Shown: positions 17,914 through 28,878, counted from the stretch's first letter. The stretch: 39,386 nucleotides of DNA from Acidobacteriota bacterium (GCA_029263335.1 JAJCXS010000175.1:1-39386), one strand, 5' to 3'. Made by a program: numbers and translations. The notes: generated from the sequence alone by a model not told the origin.

Positions 17914-19463
17914 CCGTGCTCCTCAACTGCGGCGAACGCCGCTGGAAGCCCGGCCGCCAGATCGCCGGCTGTCATGGAGATCTCCCCAACCTGTGCGGCC
18001 ACCGCGTCACCGGCAGCGCCGTGCAACCACGCTCCTACCCAGGCGGCCTGGAACGGATCCAGGCCCTGGCCCAACAGCGCGCCGATCACACCCGCCAAGA
18101 CGTCGCCCGTACCACCTGTCGCCATGCCCGGATTTCCCGTGGGATTGACCACCGTGGCCCGTCCGGGCGCGGCGATCAAGGATCGATACCCTTTCAGTAC
18201 CACGATCGCGCCGCTGCGGTCGGCAAGCTGCCGCGCCGCCGCGGGCCGATCGGCCTGCACGTGGCTCGTGTCGCAACCGAGAAGGCGGCCAGCTTCGCCC
18301 GGATGGGGGGTCAGAACTCTCACCGCGGTGGCTTCCGCCACAATCTCGAGTTCGCCCTCCAGAGTGTTGAGGCCATCCGCATCGACAACCAGCGGGAGCG
18401 CGGCACTCGTCACGAGTTCGCGCACCAGAGAGCCAACGTGCGCGCCAACGCCCAGGCCCGGGCCAATGACGGCCGCGGAGGCTGCCGTCATCAGTTCTGC
18501 CAGGTCCTGCGCGGTCGCGTGCAGCGTGCCGTCGGCGGCCGACGGCATCGGGTGTACGAGGGCCTCCACCGCTGCGGCGCCGATCAGCTCGTATGCAGAG
18601 ACCGGGCAGACCACGTCCACGAGGCCGGCCCCCGAGCGTAGGGCTCCACGGGCCGCCAGCGCCGCGGCTCCGGCCGTTCCCGGGGCCCCGCCGATAACGA
18701 GAACGCGGCCACAGGTTCCCTTGTGGGCCTCCGCCGCCCTCCAAGGCAGCGCCGCAGCCACATCGCCGGGTTCCGTCAGCAGCAGTCCGGCCTCCGCCTC
18801 GTCGATCAGCCGGGCCGGCAGAGATATGTCGGCCAGGCTGACGGCCCCGCAGTACTCACTCGCGGGAGCGAGCACATGACACGCCTTCAACGCCGCCAGG
18901 CTCACAGTCGCCGAAGCGCGAACGACTTCGCCGTCGACCGAGCCACTATCGGCCCGCAGTCCACTGGGCAGGTCGATGGCCACAATCGGCGTTGCCGACT
19001 CGTTCATCGCCGCGATCATGAGGGCGGCCGGACCCCGGACAGCACCCTGAATTCCTGTCCCGAGCAGAGCATCGACGATGAATTCGAACGGCGCCAACGT
19101 CGCGGCCATGGCGGGCAGGTCCTGATCTCCGACGTGGACGATCTGTACACCAAAGGCGGCGGCGATCTCGTAGTTCAGGCGCGCCTCACCGCTGAGCCTG
19201 TCGGCATCGCCGAGAAAGTACACGACGGCCTCGCGGCCCAGGTTGCACAGGTGACGGGCAACGACAAAACCGTCACCGCCGTTGTTGCCGCCTCCGCAGA
19301 CCACCGCCGTCGACAGCGGCGCGTCGCCACCATTGATCTCGTGGATCACGTCGAGAACCTGCAGCCCGGCGTTCTCCATAAGCACCGTGCCGGGGATGCG
19401 GTATTCTTCGATCGCTGTGCGGTCGCAGGCTTTCATCTGCGCCGCTCCCAATACCTTCATCAT
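17910..19463 (-). CDS. nnr: Bifunctional NAD(P)H-hydrate epimerase / ADP-dependent dehydratase
   Basis: A 517-residue Nnr (YjeF) repair enzyme that rescues hydrated NADH/NADPH. The N-terminal epimerase domain (to ~215) has VLGAAQMKACDRTAIEEY, VLMENAG, VVCGGGNNGGDGFVVARHL and DALLGTGIQGAVRGPAA. The C-terminal ribokinase-like dehydratase domain has HKGTCGRVLVIGGAPGTAGAA, VIGPGLGVG, LTPHPGEAGRLLG and NPTGNPGMATGGTGDVLAGV. Tandem ATG codons at 19463 and 19460 are preferred because the family starts here. An upstream GTG at 19493 would overlap the divergent aroC. Only 14 bases separate its start from that of aroC. Confidence 0.95.
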   Translation of the reverse strand: MMKVLGAAQMKACDRTAIEEYRIPGTVLMENAGLQVLDVIHEINGGDAPLSTAVVCGGGNNGGDGFVVARHLCNLGREAVVYFLGDADRLSGEARLNYEIAAAFGVQIVHVGDQDLPAMAATLAPFEFIVDALLGTGIQGAVRGPAALMIAAMNESATPIVAIDLPSGLRADSGSVDGEVVRASATVSLAALKACHVLAPASEYCGAVSLADISLPARLIDEAEAGLLLTEPGDVAAALPWRAAEAHKGTCGRVLVIGGAPGTAGAAALAARGALRSGAGLVDVVCPVSAYELIGAAAVEALVHPMPSAADGTLHATAQDLAELMTAASAAVIGPGLGVGAHVGSLVRELVTSAALPLVVDADGLNTLEGELEIVAEATAVRVLTPHPGEAGRLLGCDTSHVQADRPAAARQLADRSGAIVVLKGYRSLIAAPGRATVVNPTGNPGMATGGTGDVLAGVIGALLGQGLDPFQAAWVGAWLHGAAGDAVAAQVGEISMTAGDLAAGLPAAFAAVEEHG

Positions 19464-19477
19464 GACAGGGAAAGTAT

Positions 19478-20698
19478 ATGTCCCTCCGGACACTGCGATT
19501 CCTCACCGCTGGCGAGTCGCACGGGCCGATGCTGGTCGGCATCCTGGAAGGGCTGCCGGCAGGTGTACCGATCGACTGCGAACGTGTCGACGCCGACCTG
19601 AAGCGACGCATGGCCGGGTACGGGCGCGGCAAACGCATGAAGATCGAATCCGACGTCGCGCGCTTCGTCGGCGGGGTGCGGCTCGGCGAGACCATCGGCA
19701 GCCCAATTGCCTGGCTCATCGAGAACCGCGACTGGGTGAACTGGCAACAGGTCATGAGTTCGGCCCCCACCGAGAGCGGCGGCGTAGCGGAGAGCGGCAA
19801 CGCCCCCGGCACCGTGGAGGCGCGGCGAATCACTCGACCGCGTCCAGGCCATGCAGACCTCGCCGGTGGGCTCAAGTACGATCGCAAGGATCTGCGCGAC
19901 ATCCTGGAGCGAGCGTCGGCCCGGGAAACCGCCTCCAGAGTCGCCGCAGGCGCTGTTGCCCGGCAGTTCTTGGAGTGTCTCGGAATCAAGGTGGCAAGCC
20001 ACGTCACCCGCATCGGAGCGGCGGCCCGTGCAGAGTCGGCACCGCCGGTTTCGTTCGCGGCTGCCCTCGCCGTCGACGAATCACCCGTACGCTGTGCCGA
20101 CGCAGACGTCGCCGAGGCCATGGTCGCCGCCATCGACAGCGCCCACAATGACCTGGAGACCCTGGGCGGCACCTTCGAAATTATCGCTGCCGGCGTCCCG
20201 GTGGGCCTGGGCAGTCATGTGCAGTGGGACCGGCGACTCGAAGCACGGCTGGGACACGCCCTGCTGTCGATTCAGGCGCAGAAAGGAGTCGAGATCGGCC
20301 CCGCCGCCTGGTGCGCATCGCAACCCGGTTCGCGGGCCCACGACGCCATACTGCCCGGCGCGAGCGAACGGTTCGCCCGTCCCAGCAACAAGGCGGGAGG
20401 TACCGAGGGAGGTATGACCTACGGGGGCGAACTGCGATTGACCGTTTACATGAAACCGCTGGCGACCCTTCGCCAGCCGCTACCCTCGGTTGATATCGAG
20501 TCGGGCGAGCCGGTTGACGCGGTGGTCCAACGATCCGACGTGTGCGCGGTGCCCGCCGCGGCAGTGGTCGGTGAGGCCATGGTCGCGCTGGTGCTCGCCG
20601 ACGCTTGTCTGGAGAAGTTCGGCGGCGACAGTCTGCGCGAGACACGGCGCAACTACGAAGGCTATCTCCAACAGATGGCCAACTACCCCGAACGTTAG
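19478..20698 (+). CDS. aroC: Chorismate synthase
   Basis: A 406-residue chorismate synthase, converting EPSP to chorismate with reduced FMN as the last step of the shikimate pathway. Motifs: [97 protein letters not shown] and [26 protein letters not shown] stands upstream of ATG 19478. The length of ~400 fits the longer (Gram-positive/delta-type) branch. It is divergent from nnr, and its stop overlaps the stop of the convergent threonine aldolase gene by 4 bases. Confidence 0.98.
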   Translation: MSLRTLRFLTAGESHGPMLVGILEGLPAGVPIDCERVDADLKRRMAGYGRGKRMKIESDVARFVGGVRLGETIGSPIAWLIENRDWVNWQQVMSSAPTESGGVAESGNAPGTVEARRITRPRPGHADLAGGLKYDRKDLRDILERASARETASRVAAGAVARQFLECLGIKVASHVTRIGAAARAESAPPVSFAAALAVDESPVRCADADVAEAMVAAIDSAHNDLETLGGTFEIIAAGVPVGLGSHVQWDRRLEARLGHALLSIQAQKGVEIGPAAWCASQPGSRAHDAILPGASERFARPSNKAGGTEGGMTYGGELRLTVYMKPLATLRQPLPSVDIESGEPVDAVVQRSDVCAVPAAAVVGEAMVALVLADACLEKFGGDSLRETRRNYEGYLQQMANYPER

Positions 20699-21729
20699 GC
20701 CGGGTCGCCGCCTACCAGGAGCCGCCGCAGGCAGTCGATCGCCTTTCGTACCGCAGCATCGTCGATGTGCCGGTGGACGACGAGCCGCATGTAGCCGGTG
20801 GCGGTCTGGCCGCAAAGCACCCCGTGCTCGGCGGCTCGAGCAGCCAGTTCGGCCACACCCGCTCCGGGCACGTCGAGCACGACGATGTTCGAGTCGACAT
20901 GTCCGTACGCCAGGGTAGCGCCGGCTGTGCCCTCGATGCCCTCGGCGAGACTCTTGGCGCGGCGGTGGTCTTCAGCCAACCTGTCGATTTGCTGTTCGAG
21001 CCCGACAATGCCGGCCGCGGCCAGCACCCCGACCTGCCGCATGCCGCCGCCGAAAAGCCGGCGCACCCGGCGCCCCTCGCGCACGAACGCCCCCGAGCCC
21101 GCAAGCAATGATCCCGCCGGCGCTGACAGTCCCTTCGAGAGCGAGACCATCACTGAATCGAAGGGCGCTGCGAGTTCTGCCATCGAACAACCCGCAGCGA
21201 TGGCCGCGTTGGGCAATCGTGCGCCATCGAGGTGCACCGCCATACTTGCCGCGCGTGCGGCGGCCGCCGTGTCGGCCAACACGGTCGGCGGCCAGACCTT
21301 ACCTCCGGCCATGTTGTGAGTGTTCTCGAGAATCACCAGCGAGATCTTCGACTGCAGCTCCGACCGCGGCGTCAGCAGCGGCGCGAGTGCCGACGCGTCA
21401 ACAACGCCGGCGATGCCATCTACCGCGCGCAACTGCACTCCCGACAGGACCGCCGCGCCACCGTTCTCCCAATCGTGACTGTGCGCCAGGGTCTCGACCA
21501 CCGCCTCGTCGCCGGGCCGGCAATGAAGATGGATCGCCGCCTGGTTGGCCATGGTGCCGGTCGGAAAGAACAGCGCCGCCTGCTTGCCCAACATGTCGGC
21601 GGCCAGCTCCTCCAGTCGCCGTACGGTCGGATCTTCCTGGTAGACATCGTCGCCGACCTCGGCGCTCGCCATCGCCTGGCGCATGGCGGTGGTCGGCTGG
21701 GTAACCGTGTCGCTGCGCAAATCGATCAC
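20695..21729 (-). CDS. ltaE: Low-specificity L-threonine aldolase
   Basis: A 344-residue PLP enzyme of the fold-type I threonine aldolase family, which cleaves L-threonine or L-allo-threonine to glycine and acetaldehyde. Motifs: [80 protein letters not shown] and [16 protein letters not shown] with the PLP lysine, then [18 protein letters not shown]. The start is GTG 21729, overlapping the uvrA stop as GTGA, so translation is coupled to uvrA. It converges on aroC. Confidence 0.93.
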   Translation of the reverse strand: MIDLRSDTVTQPTTAMRQAMASAEVGDDVYQEDPTVRRLEELAADMLGKQAALFFPTGTMANQAAIHLHCRPGDEAVVETLAHSHDWENGGAAVLSGVQLRAVDGIAGVVDASALAPLLTPRSELQSKISLVILENTHNMAGGKVWPPTVLADTAAAARAASMAVHLDGARLPNAAIAAGCSMAELAAPFDSVMVSLSKGLSAPAGSLLAGSGAFVREGRRVRRLFGGGMRQVGVLAAAGIVGLEQQIDRLAEDHRRAKSLAEGIEGTAGATLAYGHVDSNIVVLDVPGAGVAELAARAAEHGVLCGQTATGYMRLVVHRHIDDAAVRKAIDCLRRLLVGGDPA

Positions 21730-24557
21730 TCTTCGGCCTCCAGCGTCTCTTTCAGGTACCCGCCCGTGTGGGAATCACGATTCGCCACGATTTCCTCCGG
21801 AGTCCCCGCCGCCACGATCCGACCGCCACCGCTGCCGCCTTCCGGGCCAAGGTCTACCACCCAGTCGGCCGCCTTGATCAGATCCAGATTGTGTTCGATC
21901 ACGATGGCCGACGCTCCCGAGTCGATGAGACGATTGATCGCGAACAGGAGCTTCGAGATGTCATCGAAGTGCAATCCGGTGGTCGGTTCATCAAATAGAT
22001 ACAGCGTGCCCTTGCCACCGCCGTGCACCAGATGCGCCGCCAGCTTCACGCGCTGTGCTTCGCCTCCCGACAAGGTACTTGACGGTTGCCCCAACCGCAG
22101 GTACCCGAGCCCGACATCCTCGAGCACCTTGAGTCGCCCCTCGGCATGCGGCACGTCGGCGAAGAACCGCCGCGCCTCCGACACCGTCATGTCGAGAACC
22201 TCATTGATGTTGCGGCCACGATACCGAATGTCGAGCAGATCGCGACGATAGCGTGTGCCCCCGCACTCCTCGCACGGCAGCGTGACGTCCGGCAGGAACT
22301 GCATCTCAACCACGGTTTGCCCTGTCCCCTCGCATAGGTCGCAACGACCGCCCGCGACATTGAACGAGAAGTGGCCGGGCTTGTACCCGCGCGCCTTCGC
22401 CTCGCGAACACCGGCAAAACAGCGACGAATCGAGTCGAACGCCTTCACATAGGTGACCGGATTCGACCTCGCGCTGCGACCGATCGGCGCCTGATCGATG
22501 AGGATCACCTGACGCAATGCATCCAGTCCCTCGATGCTCTCGTGGTCTCCGACATTACCTTTCCACTCGCCGAGGTAACGCTGCGCAGCCGCGTAGATGA
22601 TGTCGTGCATCAGCGTGCTCTTGCCCGAACCCGAGACACCCGTGAGGCAGCAGAGAAGACCCAGCGGAATCTCGACATCGATGTCGCAGAGGTTGTGCTG
22701 GCGAGCACCGCGCACCACCAGTTGTCCCTGCGGCGGTCGCCGCAGAGCCGGGATCGCCACCCGACGCCGACCACCGAGGTACGCCGCGGTAACCGACTCG
22801 GCCGATGTCGGCAGATTCGCCGGCGGACCCGAATGCACCACACGACCGCCCAGCGCGCCGGCCCCGGGCCCCATATCGATGAGCCAATCCGCTGCCTCGA
22901 TCATCTGCCGATCGTGCTCCACCACGAGCACGGTGTTACCGAGGTCGCGCAGCCGCTCGAGAATCGCGATCAGACGATCGTTGTCGCGCGGATGCAGCCC
23001 AACGCTCGGCTCGTCGAGCACATACAGGGAACCCACGAGCGTTGATCCCAGGCAGGTGGCCAGACTGATCCGTTGCGCCTCGCCACCCGACAACGTGCCC
23101 GTCAGGCGTTCTAGCGTGAGGTAGTCGAGGCCCACCTCGACCAGATACTGCAGGCGTGTGCGAATCTCCTCCAGCACCGTATCGACCACCAGCGCCTCGT
23201 GGACTGGGAGCTCGAGTGTGGCAAAAAGCTGCGCCGCTTCGCCGATGCCCATCGCCACGACCTCGGGCAGCGTGCGACCCGCAACCTGCACCGCGAACGC
23301 GTCCGCGCGCAACCGCGACCCACGACATGACGAGCACGTCACATACCCTCGATAGCGTGCCAGTAGCACCCGAACGTGGAGCTTGTGCTGCTTCTTCTGC
23401 AAACGCTGAAAGAAGCCGTGTACGCCGGAGTAGCCCTTGCCGCCATCGAGGATCGCCCCCCGCTGCTCCACCGGAAGATCTCGCCAGGGCACATCGAGCG
23501 GTATGCCCTCGGCCTTGGCGAACTTACGCAACGCCGTCCGCTGGCGGCCGCGCGACTCCTTCGTCCACGGCACGATGGCCCCGTCCGCCAACGTGAGGCG
23601 CGGGTCGGGGATGACCTTGCCCAGATCGATCTCGATGGTGCTGCCAAACCCCCTGCATTCCGGACATGCGCCGAAAGGGTTGTTGAAGGAGAACATGCGC
23701 GGCTCCGGCCTGATGAAATCGCGGTCGCAGTCCGCACAGCGGTAGCGATCGTCGAAGGCGCGCGGGGTGAGTCCATCGCTCGACTCGATCCAGGCACGCA
23801 TTCGACCACCGCCCTCGCCAAGAGCGATCTCGACCGAATCGAGTAGCCGCTCGCGCTGGGCGGGACGCAGGCGGAGCCGATCCACCACGACGTCGATACC
23901 GCCGGCGGCGAGCTCGGCTGCTTGCTCCTGGTAGCGCCGAGGTTCGAGTTCAACGATCGTGCCGGCCACCAGCAGCCGACGAAATCCTTGCTGCAGCAGC
24001 TGCTTGATCTCCTCGACCCGCGCCGCGGTGCCGTCCTGCAGCTGCAACGGATACGTGATCAGCGCGCGCCGATCCGCAACGTGCTCGAGCAGTCCGTCCA
24101 CCACGTCGCCCGGAGTGTCGGCCCGCACGGGCTGGCCGCAACCCGGACAGATCGTCGTGCCGGCGCGTGCAAACAGCAGCCTGAGATAGTCCTGAATCTC
24201 CGTGGCAGTGCCCACGGTGGACCGTGAATTGCGCGGCGGCACCCGCTGCTGGATGGCGATGGCGGGGCAAATACCCTGCACATCGTCAACCTCAGGCTTG
24301 TCCATCCGGTCGAGGAACTGTCGCGCATAGGCAGACATCGACTCGACGTACCGTCGTTGGCCTTCCGCATAGACGGTATCGAATGCCAGGCTGGACTTTC
24401 CCGAGCCCGAGACACCCGTCACGACGACGAGTTTTCCGGCCGGAATGTCAACGTCCACGTTCTGCAGGTTGTGAACCCGTGCGCCACGCACAGCAATGGG
24501 TTCCGCCGCAGCAGCAACCGCGGCTTCCGCAGGCCGCGCCTTCCTGTCCGTTGGCAT
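21726..24557 (-). CDS. uvrA: Excinuclease ABC subunit A
   Basis: A 943-residue UvrA, the damage-recognising ATPase of nucleotide excision repair. ATG 24557 is chosen because homology starts ~20 residues later ([20 protein letters not shown]). First Walker [11 protein letters not shown] (Lys54); zinc-binding segments CADCDRDF...ACPECRGFG and TCSSCRG; first signature [12 protein letters not shown] with Walker [14 protein letters not shown]; second Walker [11 protein letters not shown] (Lys646); zinc finger [12 protein letters not shown]...[10 protein letters not shown]; second signature [12 protein letters not shown] and [15 protein letters not shown]. All catalytic motifs are intact. Upstream is a short divergent gap to the LMW phosphatase gene. 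Confidence 0.98.
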   Translation of the reverse strand: MPTDRKARPAEAAVAAAAEPIAVRGARVHNLQNVDVDIPAGKLVVVTGVSGSGKSSLAFDTVYAEGQRRYVESMSAYARQFLDRMDKPEVDDVQGICPAIAIQQRVPPRNSRSTVGTATEIQDYLRLLFARAGTTICPGCGQPVRADTPGDVVDGLLEHVADRRALITYPLQLQDGTAARVEEIKQLLQQGFRRLLVAGTIVELEPRRYQEQAAELAAGGIDVVVDRLRLRPAQRERLLDSVEIALGEGGGRMRAWIESSDGLTPRAFDDRYRCADCDRDFIRPEPRMFSFNNPFGACPECRGFGSTIEIDLGKVIPDPRLTLADGAIVPWTKESRGRQRTALRKFAKAEGIPLDVPWRDLPVEQRGAILDGGKGYSGVHGFFQRLQKKQHKLHVRVLLARYRGYVTCSSCRGSRLRADAFAVQVAGRTLPEVVAMGIGEAAQLFATLELPVHEALVVDTVLEEIRTRLQYLVEVGLDYLTLERLTGTLSGGEAQRISLATCLGSTLVGSLYVLDEPSVGLHPRDNDRLIAILERLRDLGNTVLVVEHDRQMIEAADWLIDMGPGAGALGGRVVHSGPPANLPTSAESVTAAYLGGRRRVAIPALRRPPQGQLVVRGARQHNLCDIDVEIPLGLLCCLTGVSGSGKSTLMHDIIYAAAQRYLGEWKGNVGDHESIEGLDALRQVILIDQAPIGRSARSNPVTYVKAFDSIRRCFAGVREAKARGYKPGHFSFNVAGGRCDLCEGTGQTVVEMQFLPDVTLPCEECGGTRYRRDLLDIRYRGRNINEVLDMTVSEARRFFADVPHAEGRLKVLEDVGLGYLRLGQPSSTLSGGEAQRVKLAAHLVHGGGKGTLYLFDEPTTGLHFDDISKLLFAINRLIDSGASAIVIEHNLDLIKAADWVVDLGPEGGSGGGRIVAAGTPEEIVANRDSHTGGYLKETLEAEE

Positions 24558-24683
24558 CGAAACCGTTCCGTGGTGTTGTCTACGTGGCCGAGAATTCGGA
24601 CGCGGGGGCAAGCGAATCATCCTAGCAGACGGTGTGGTGACGCGGTGCGGAACCTGCCATTCGGCCGGTGCTACCATGCGCCC

Positions 24684-25244
24684 ATGACAACTACTGGTGG
24701 CCGGATTCTGGTGATTTGTTATGGCAACCTGTGCCGCAGCCCGATGGCTGAAGGGCTCCTGCGCGCACGCCTTGGTCCGGAGTGGGAGGTATGTTCCGCG
24801 GGTACCAACGCCTACGGCGGCGATTCGCCGTCGCCGCTCGGCTGCGAAGCGATCCGACGCATCCACGGTGTCGACATCGCCGCCCAGACATCGACCCCCC
24901 TCACCGTGCAGGAGATCGAAGCCGCTGACCACGTCTTCGCCATGTCGGCCCAGCAGGCACAGATCGCGGCCGCGCTCGGCGACGCCGCCGACCGAGTGCG
25001 GCTGTTCGGCGCCTTCGCTCCGGGCACTGGCCAGGCCACCGACAGCGCCGACCCGGGCGGAACGGGCGCAAGTGCCTTCGAAGTGGTGGACCCCATGGGA
25101 GGCACCTACGAGGAATACGCTGTCTGCCTCGAGCGGCTGCATCAATGTTCAGAACGGTGCGCCGAATGGCTCGAAGGCGGCGCCCCGGAGACCAGCGGCC
25201 CGCCGTCCGTAGCGAGCCCGCGCTGGCGTTTTCAGACCGGCTGA
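24684..25244 (+). CDS. Low-molecular-weight protein phosphatase (active-site intact)
   Basis: A 186-residue LMW protein-tyrosine (or arginine) phosphatase. The P-loop VICYGNLCRSPMAEG has nucleophile Cys12 and Arg18, and the general acid lies in VVDPMGGTYEEY (Asp136). ATG 24684 precedes TTTGGRILVICYG, the family start. The C-terminal ~25 residues (PETSGPPSVASPRWRFQTG) are an unusual non-conserved tail. Substrates may be tyrosine kinases of capsule export or phospho-arginine; no such genes are nearby. The same fold occurs, inactivated, in the PhoU fusion at 4536-5627. Confidence 0.92.
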   Translation: MTTTGGRILVICYGNLCRSPMAEGLLRARLGPEWEVCSAGTNAYGGDSPSPLGCEAIRRIHGVDIAAQTSTPLTVQEIEAADHVFAMSAQQAQIAAALGDAADRVRLFGAFAPGTGQATDSADPGGTGASAFEVVDPMGGTYEEYAVCLERLHQCSERCAEWLEGGAPETSGPPSVASPRWRFQTG

Positions 25245-25298
25245 GAAAGCAACCGGCATCAGCTCGCTGATGACCGTCTCGAACGGGTGTGAAGAAAG

Positions 25299-25850
25299 AT
25301 GAACGACGACCCCTCGTTGTACGGACAGGACGAGTACTTCGAACGAATCGAACGGCAGTTCGGCCTGCGACGCGGTGGACCGCTCATGTTGTCGCCGCGC
25401 GACTGGCAACGTGTGGAAAGCTGGCAGAAGAAAGAGATCCCTCTCGAGGTGGTACTGCGGGGGATCAATCGAGCTTTCGATCACTTCGAGGCCACCGCGG
25501 ACAAGACCCGTCGGATCAACTCCTTGTCGTACTGCGAGCAGCATATCCGCGACGCCTGGGACCAGGCGTGCGAGCGCGCGGACGGCGGGGGAACGGCAGA
25601 CCCGGGCGATCCCACCGTGACCCATCTGCTCGAATGTGCGGCAGCCTGCCGACGCCATGTCGGCGAGCATGTAGGGGCCGCTCTCGAGACCGCCGCTACG
25701 GCGCTCGAACAGCTGGCGCGCGAGGCCGGCTCGCTCTCGGCGGCGGAGCTTGATGCTCGCGCTACGGAGATTCAGGACAGGCTGGCAAAGAACCTCGGCG
25801 CGGGACAGCGATCCGTGCCGCTTCCGCCCTTCAGTCCCTGGGCCGTGTAG
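25299..25850 (+). CDS. Conserved hypothetical protein
   Basis: A 183-residue soluble protein that I cannot assign to a function. The N-terminal half contains YFERIERQFGLRRGGPLMLSPRDWQRVESWQKKEIPLEVVLRGINRAFDHF and INSLSYCEQHI, a helical region that I recall in uncharacterised proteins of deltaproteobacteria and Acidobacteria. The C-terminal half is Ala-rich and helical with CAAACRRH, possibly coiled-coil. No membrane segment or signal peptide is evident. GAAGAAAG precedes ATG 25299. It follows the LMW phosphatase by 54 bases and overlaps the comEC frame. Confidence 0.7.
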   Translation: MNDDPSLYGQDEYFERIERQFGLRRGGPLMLSPRDWQRVESWQKKEIPLEVVLRGINRAFDHFEATADKTRRINSLSYCEQHIRDAWDQACERADGGGTADPGDPTVTHLLECAAACRRHVGEHVGAALETAATALEQLAREAGSLSAAELDARATEIQDRLAKNLGAGQRSVPLPPFSPWAV

Positions 25851-28272
25851 TTCTGCGGCGCCGTCGCCCCGAATCGAGGGCCTCGCCGGACCGCCAGTTC
25901 TGACGGCTATCGCCGTTGTCGCCGGCGCCTGGGCCGGCGCCGCGGGTCCCTCGGCCGCTGGCTACCGTGTCGAAGGGCCTGATCTTCTACTGCGCGCAGC
26001 GGCTGTCGCTTGCCTCTGGGGCGCGGCATTGCGTATCCGTGAGCCACTCGGGACCCACGCGGTGGCAGCGATCTGCACCGCGGGGCTAGTGCTGGGCTGG
26101 GCGTTCGCCATGTACGCGAGCAGGCCCGCACCCCTCACCCTGCTGCGAGACGCACCCGGGGGCCTGAACAACGCGCGCTGGCTGCGGGGAGCCGTAGCGC
26201 GCGAACCGGCAGGCGACGCGGACGGCAGTCGTGCGCTTGTCGACATCGACAGCGTGCTCCTCGAGGGACGCTGGCGCTCGCTGCCGGGGCGTGTCGAGAT
26301 TCGTGTCCCGGCACCCGCGCCTCGACCGAACTGGTACCGCGGAACCAGGGTAGAGCTGTTTGTCCGTCTCCAGGCCGACCGCCCGCTGGCAAACCCACAC
26401 ACCCCGCGGCGCGACCGCCTGCGCGCGCGGGGAATCGACCTCCGTGGAGCTCTGAAGGACTGGACTCAGGTGCGCTTGAGATCCCCGCCCAGAGCTGGCC
26501 TGGGAACCACCGCGGGGAGAATCCGCGATGCCGTTCGCCGGGCAATCGAGAAGCACCACGCAGAGAGCGGACTGGTGCGGGCGCTACTTCTCGGCGAGCG
26601 CGTCTCGTTGTCGGACACCTTCTGGCAGGACCTCGATCGCAGCGGACTTCTGCACCTGCTGGCCATCTCCGGATTACACGTCGGGCTACTGGTCGGCGCA
26701 GCGCAGCTCGGCTGCCGCGCGTTGGGGTTGTCACCGATCCTGGCGACAACCTCGGGGCTGCTGGTGGTCACCGCACTTCTCGTCCTGGTCGAACCGCGCG
26801 CGCCCGTGCAGCGTGCGGCGATCATGGCCGCCGCCTTCCTGGCCGCACGCCTGATCAGCGCGCGTGTGGCGCCGGCCGACAGCTTGGCAGCCGCGGTGGT
26901 GGTATTGGTAACGCTGGCGCCGCTCGATGTCGGCGAACTCGGCCTGCGGCTCAGCACGCTGGCCACGATCGGCCTGTTGGTCGGAAGCCATGCCGGCGCC
27001 CGCTGGGGAGCGCCTGTCGGTATCCTGAGCGCAGCCCTGCTGGCACAGATCGCGGTTGCGCCACTGCTGGCCTTGGAGCGCTGGCGCGTCCTGCCGCTCG
27101 GAGCCTTGTGGAATCTACCCGCCGTGCCGATCCTGACCGCCGCGCTCCCGAGCGCTGTTGTTTCCACCACCTCGGAGGTCATGGCCAACACAGCGCCCAG
27201 CGGAGCGCCGTCCGACGCTTTGAGGTGCTTCGCCAGCTGGATGGCCTCCGCCACCGACCAGTTGCTCGGCCTGTTCCGTGTGTTGTGCTCGGCCGGCGCT
27301 CGCCTCTCTCCGAGTCTCGCCATGCCGGCAATCACCTGGCCGCTGGCGTGGGGTTACTGGTGGGGCCTCGGGGCAGCGGCACTGAACCGTCGCCGCACAA
27401 TCAAGGTGCTGGGACTCTTGCTGGCAACGGGTTGCGGGTGGGCCGCGACGCGCTCCCCGGAGCAGACATCGACAACTATGGTGAGCTTCGATGTCGGCCA
27501 GGGCGACGCCATCCTCCTCCATACTTCGCGAGATTCGGTGCTCTATGATGCCGGCGGCTATCCTGGGCTGGACTACGACCTCGGCTATCATGTGCTGGCA
27601 CCGCAGCTGAGGCGCCGCGGCATCGCTCAACTCGGCGCGCTCGCCGTGAGCCACGCCCATGCAGATCACGCCGGCGGCGCCGCCGCCGTGTTGCGCGAGA
27701 TCGGAGCGACCGCGCTGTGGCTGGGCAGCTCGCCAGCGACCAGCCCACTGGTACGCGATCTGCTCGGCGCCGCCCGTGAAACTACGACTACCTCGCTAGC
27801 ACCCCACCACGGCCCCCTGCCGGTCGCCGGGTGCCAGTGGGGCGTGCTCTCGCCAGCGACAGCAACGCTACTGCGAGGATCCACCAGCGTCGAGAACGGA
27901 GCGTCGCTGGCTTTCGACGTTCATTGCTCCCGTCGGCGGATCGTGCTCGCTGGCGATGCCGACGCGGCCGCTGAACGCGACTGGATCGTTAACGGATTGA
28001 GCCCGGGCAACGGACCCGTAGTGCTCAAGGTTGGCCATCACGGCAGCGATACCAGCACGAGCGTCGCGCTACTGGATCACCTACGGCCACGGCACGCCCT
28101 GATCTCTGTCGGCTCTAGCAATCCCTGGGGTCTGCCCCGCGACAGTGTCGTGACCGAGCTGTACGCTCGTGCGATCAGCGTGTATCGCACCGATCGCGAC
28201 GGCGCTGTCACCATCACCCTAGGGCGCCGCCTCCGCGTACGCGGGGAACGATGGGTCCGAGGACCGCGATGA
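25753..28272 (+). CDS. comEC: ComEC/Rec2 DNA-uptake channel
   Basis: A ComEC/Rec2 family protein of up to 839 residues. The N-terminal hydrophobic region is followed by an OB-like soluble domain (DUF4131 type). The multi-helix competence domain has VRALLLGERVSLSDTFWQDLDRSGLLHLLAISGLHVGLLVG, the family hallmark, and VQRAAIMAAAFLAARLIS. The C-terminal metallo-beta-lactamase-like domain has VSFDVGQGDAILLHT, SHAHADHAGGAAAVL and VLKVGHHGSDTSTSVALLD. ComEC transports and degrades DNA at the inner membrane during transformation. The start is uncertain: ATG 25753 overlaps the upstream gene by 98 bases, and homology seems to start near residue 48 (PPVLTAIAVVAG), where no standard start codon is available. 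Confidence 0.9.
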   Translation: MLALRRFRTGWQRTSARDSDPCRFRPSVPGPCSSAAPSPRIEGLAGPPVLTAIAVVAGAWAGAAGPSAAGYRVEGPDLLLRAAAVACLWGAALRIREPLGTHAVAAICTAGLVLGWAFAMYASRPAPLTLLRDAPGGLNNARWLRGAVAREPAGDADGSRALVDIDSVLLEGRWRSLPGRVEIRVPAPAPRPNWYRGTRVELFVRLQADRPLANPHTPRRDRLRARGIDLRGALKDWTQVRLRSPPRAGLGTTAGRIRDAVRRAIEKHHAESGLVRALLLGERVSLSDTFWQDLDRSGLLHLLAISGLHVGLLVGAAQLGCRALGLSPILATTSGLLVVTALLVLVEPRAPVQRAAIMAAAFLAARLISARVAPADSLAAAVVVLVTLAPLDVGELGLRLSTLATIGLLVGSHAGARWGAPVGILSAALLAQIAVAPLLALERWRVLPLGALWNLPAVPILTAALPSAVVSTTSEVMANTAPSGAPSDALRCFASWMASATDQLLGLFRVLCSAGARLSPSLAMPAITWPLAWGYWWGLGAAALNRRRTIKVLGLLLATGCGWAATRSPEQTSTTMVSFDVGQGDAILLHTSRDSVLYDAGGYPGLDYDLGYHVLAPQLRRRGIAQLGALAVSHAHADHAGGAAAVLREIGATALWLGSSPATSPLVRDLLGAARETTTTSLAPHHGPLPVAGCQWGVLSPATATLLRGSTSVENGASLAFDVHCSRRRIVLAGDADAAAERDWIVNGLSPGNGPVVLKVGHHGSDTSTSVALLDHLRPRHALISVGSSNPWGLPRDSVVTELYARAISVYRTDRDGAVTITLGRRLRVRGERWVRGPR

Positions 28273-28274
28273 CC

Positions 28275-28292
28275 CTCGCCACACGCGGCGAG
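28275..28292. terminator. Possible bidirectional terminator hairpin
   Basis: CTCGCC-ACACGC-GGCGAG, a perfect 6-bp stem in the 24-base gap between the convergent stops of comEC and the thymidine kinase gene. There is no T-tract on either side, so termination strength is doubtful. Confidence 0.35.
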
Positions 28293-28296
28293 CGCG

Positions 28297-28878
28297 TTAC
28301 TCGCCGTTGCCCGGGTCGAAGCACCGGCGGCAGCGGGCTTCGTAGGCGTCCGAGGCGCCGACAACCACCCGCTCGCGGCTCTCGGTGAGCCGCTGCGAGA
28401 AGTTCGCCGGCTCGCCGCACTGCATGCAGATGGCCAGGGTCTTGGTGATGTACTCGGCCACCGCCAGCATCGCCGGCATGGGCTCGAATGGAGTGCCCCG
28501 GTAGTCCTTGTCGAGCCCGGCAACGATGACTCGGTGGCCGGTGGCCGCCAGCTGCTCACAGGCTTTCACCAACCCGTCGTCGAAGAACTGTGCCTCGTCG
28601 ATACCGACCACCTGCGTGTCCTGCTCGACGCGTTCCATGAGCACGACGGAGTCGGCAACACGCTGGCTCGGCAGTCGCTGCTGATTGTGCGAGACGATGT
28701 GGTCCTCGTCGTAGCGGTCATCGAGGCCTGGCTTGAAGACCTGCACGCGCTGACGCGCGATCTGGGCCCGCCGCAGGCGCCGGATGAGTTCTTCGCTCTT
28801 GCCCGAGAACATGCTGCCGCAGATCACCTCGATGGTGCCGAAGCTGTGATTCGTCTTGCGTGGTTCGAGTTGTGCCAT
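28297..28878 (-). CDS. tdk: Thymidine kinase (type II)
   Basis: A 193-residue thymidine kinase, phosphorylating thymidine with ATP in the salvage pathway. Walker A is [20 protein letters not shown] (Lys27), then [19 protein letters not shown], the Walker B/lid region [15 protein letters not shown], and the zinc-binding pairs CMQCGEPA and CRRCF with [27 protein letters not shown] 28878 is chosen because upstream residues overlap the divergent tatC leader and lack homology. It is convergent with comEC and divergent from tatC. Confidence 0.95.
   Translation of the reverse strand: MAQLEPRKTNHSFGTIEVICGSMFSGKSEELIRRLRRAQIARQRVQVFKPGLDDRYDEDHIVSHNQQRLPSQRVADSVVLMERVEQDTQVVGIDEAQFFDDGLVKACEQLAATGHRVIVAGLDKDYRGTPFEPMPAMLAVAEYITKTLAICMQCGEPANFSQRLTESRERVVVGASDAYEARCRRCFDPGNGE

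Noticed and set aside
24558-25145. 196-residue N-terminal extension of UvrA
   Set aside because: It runs antisense through the LMW phosphatase gene and lacks UvrA homology; ATG 24557 fits the family start.
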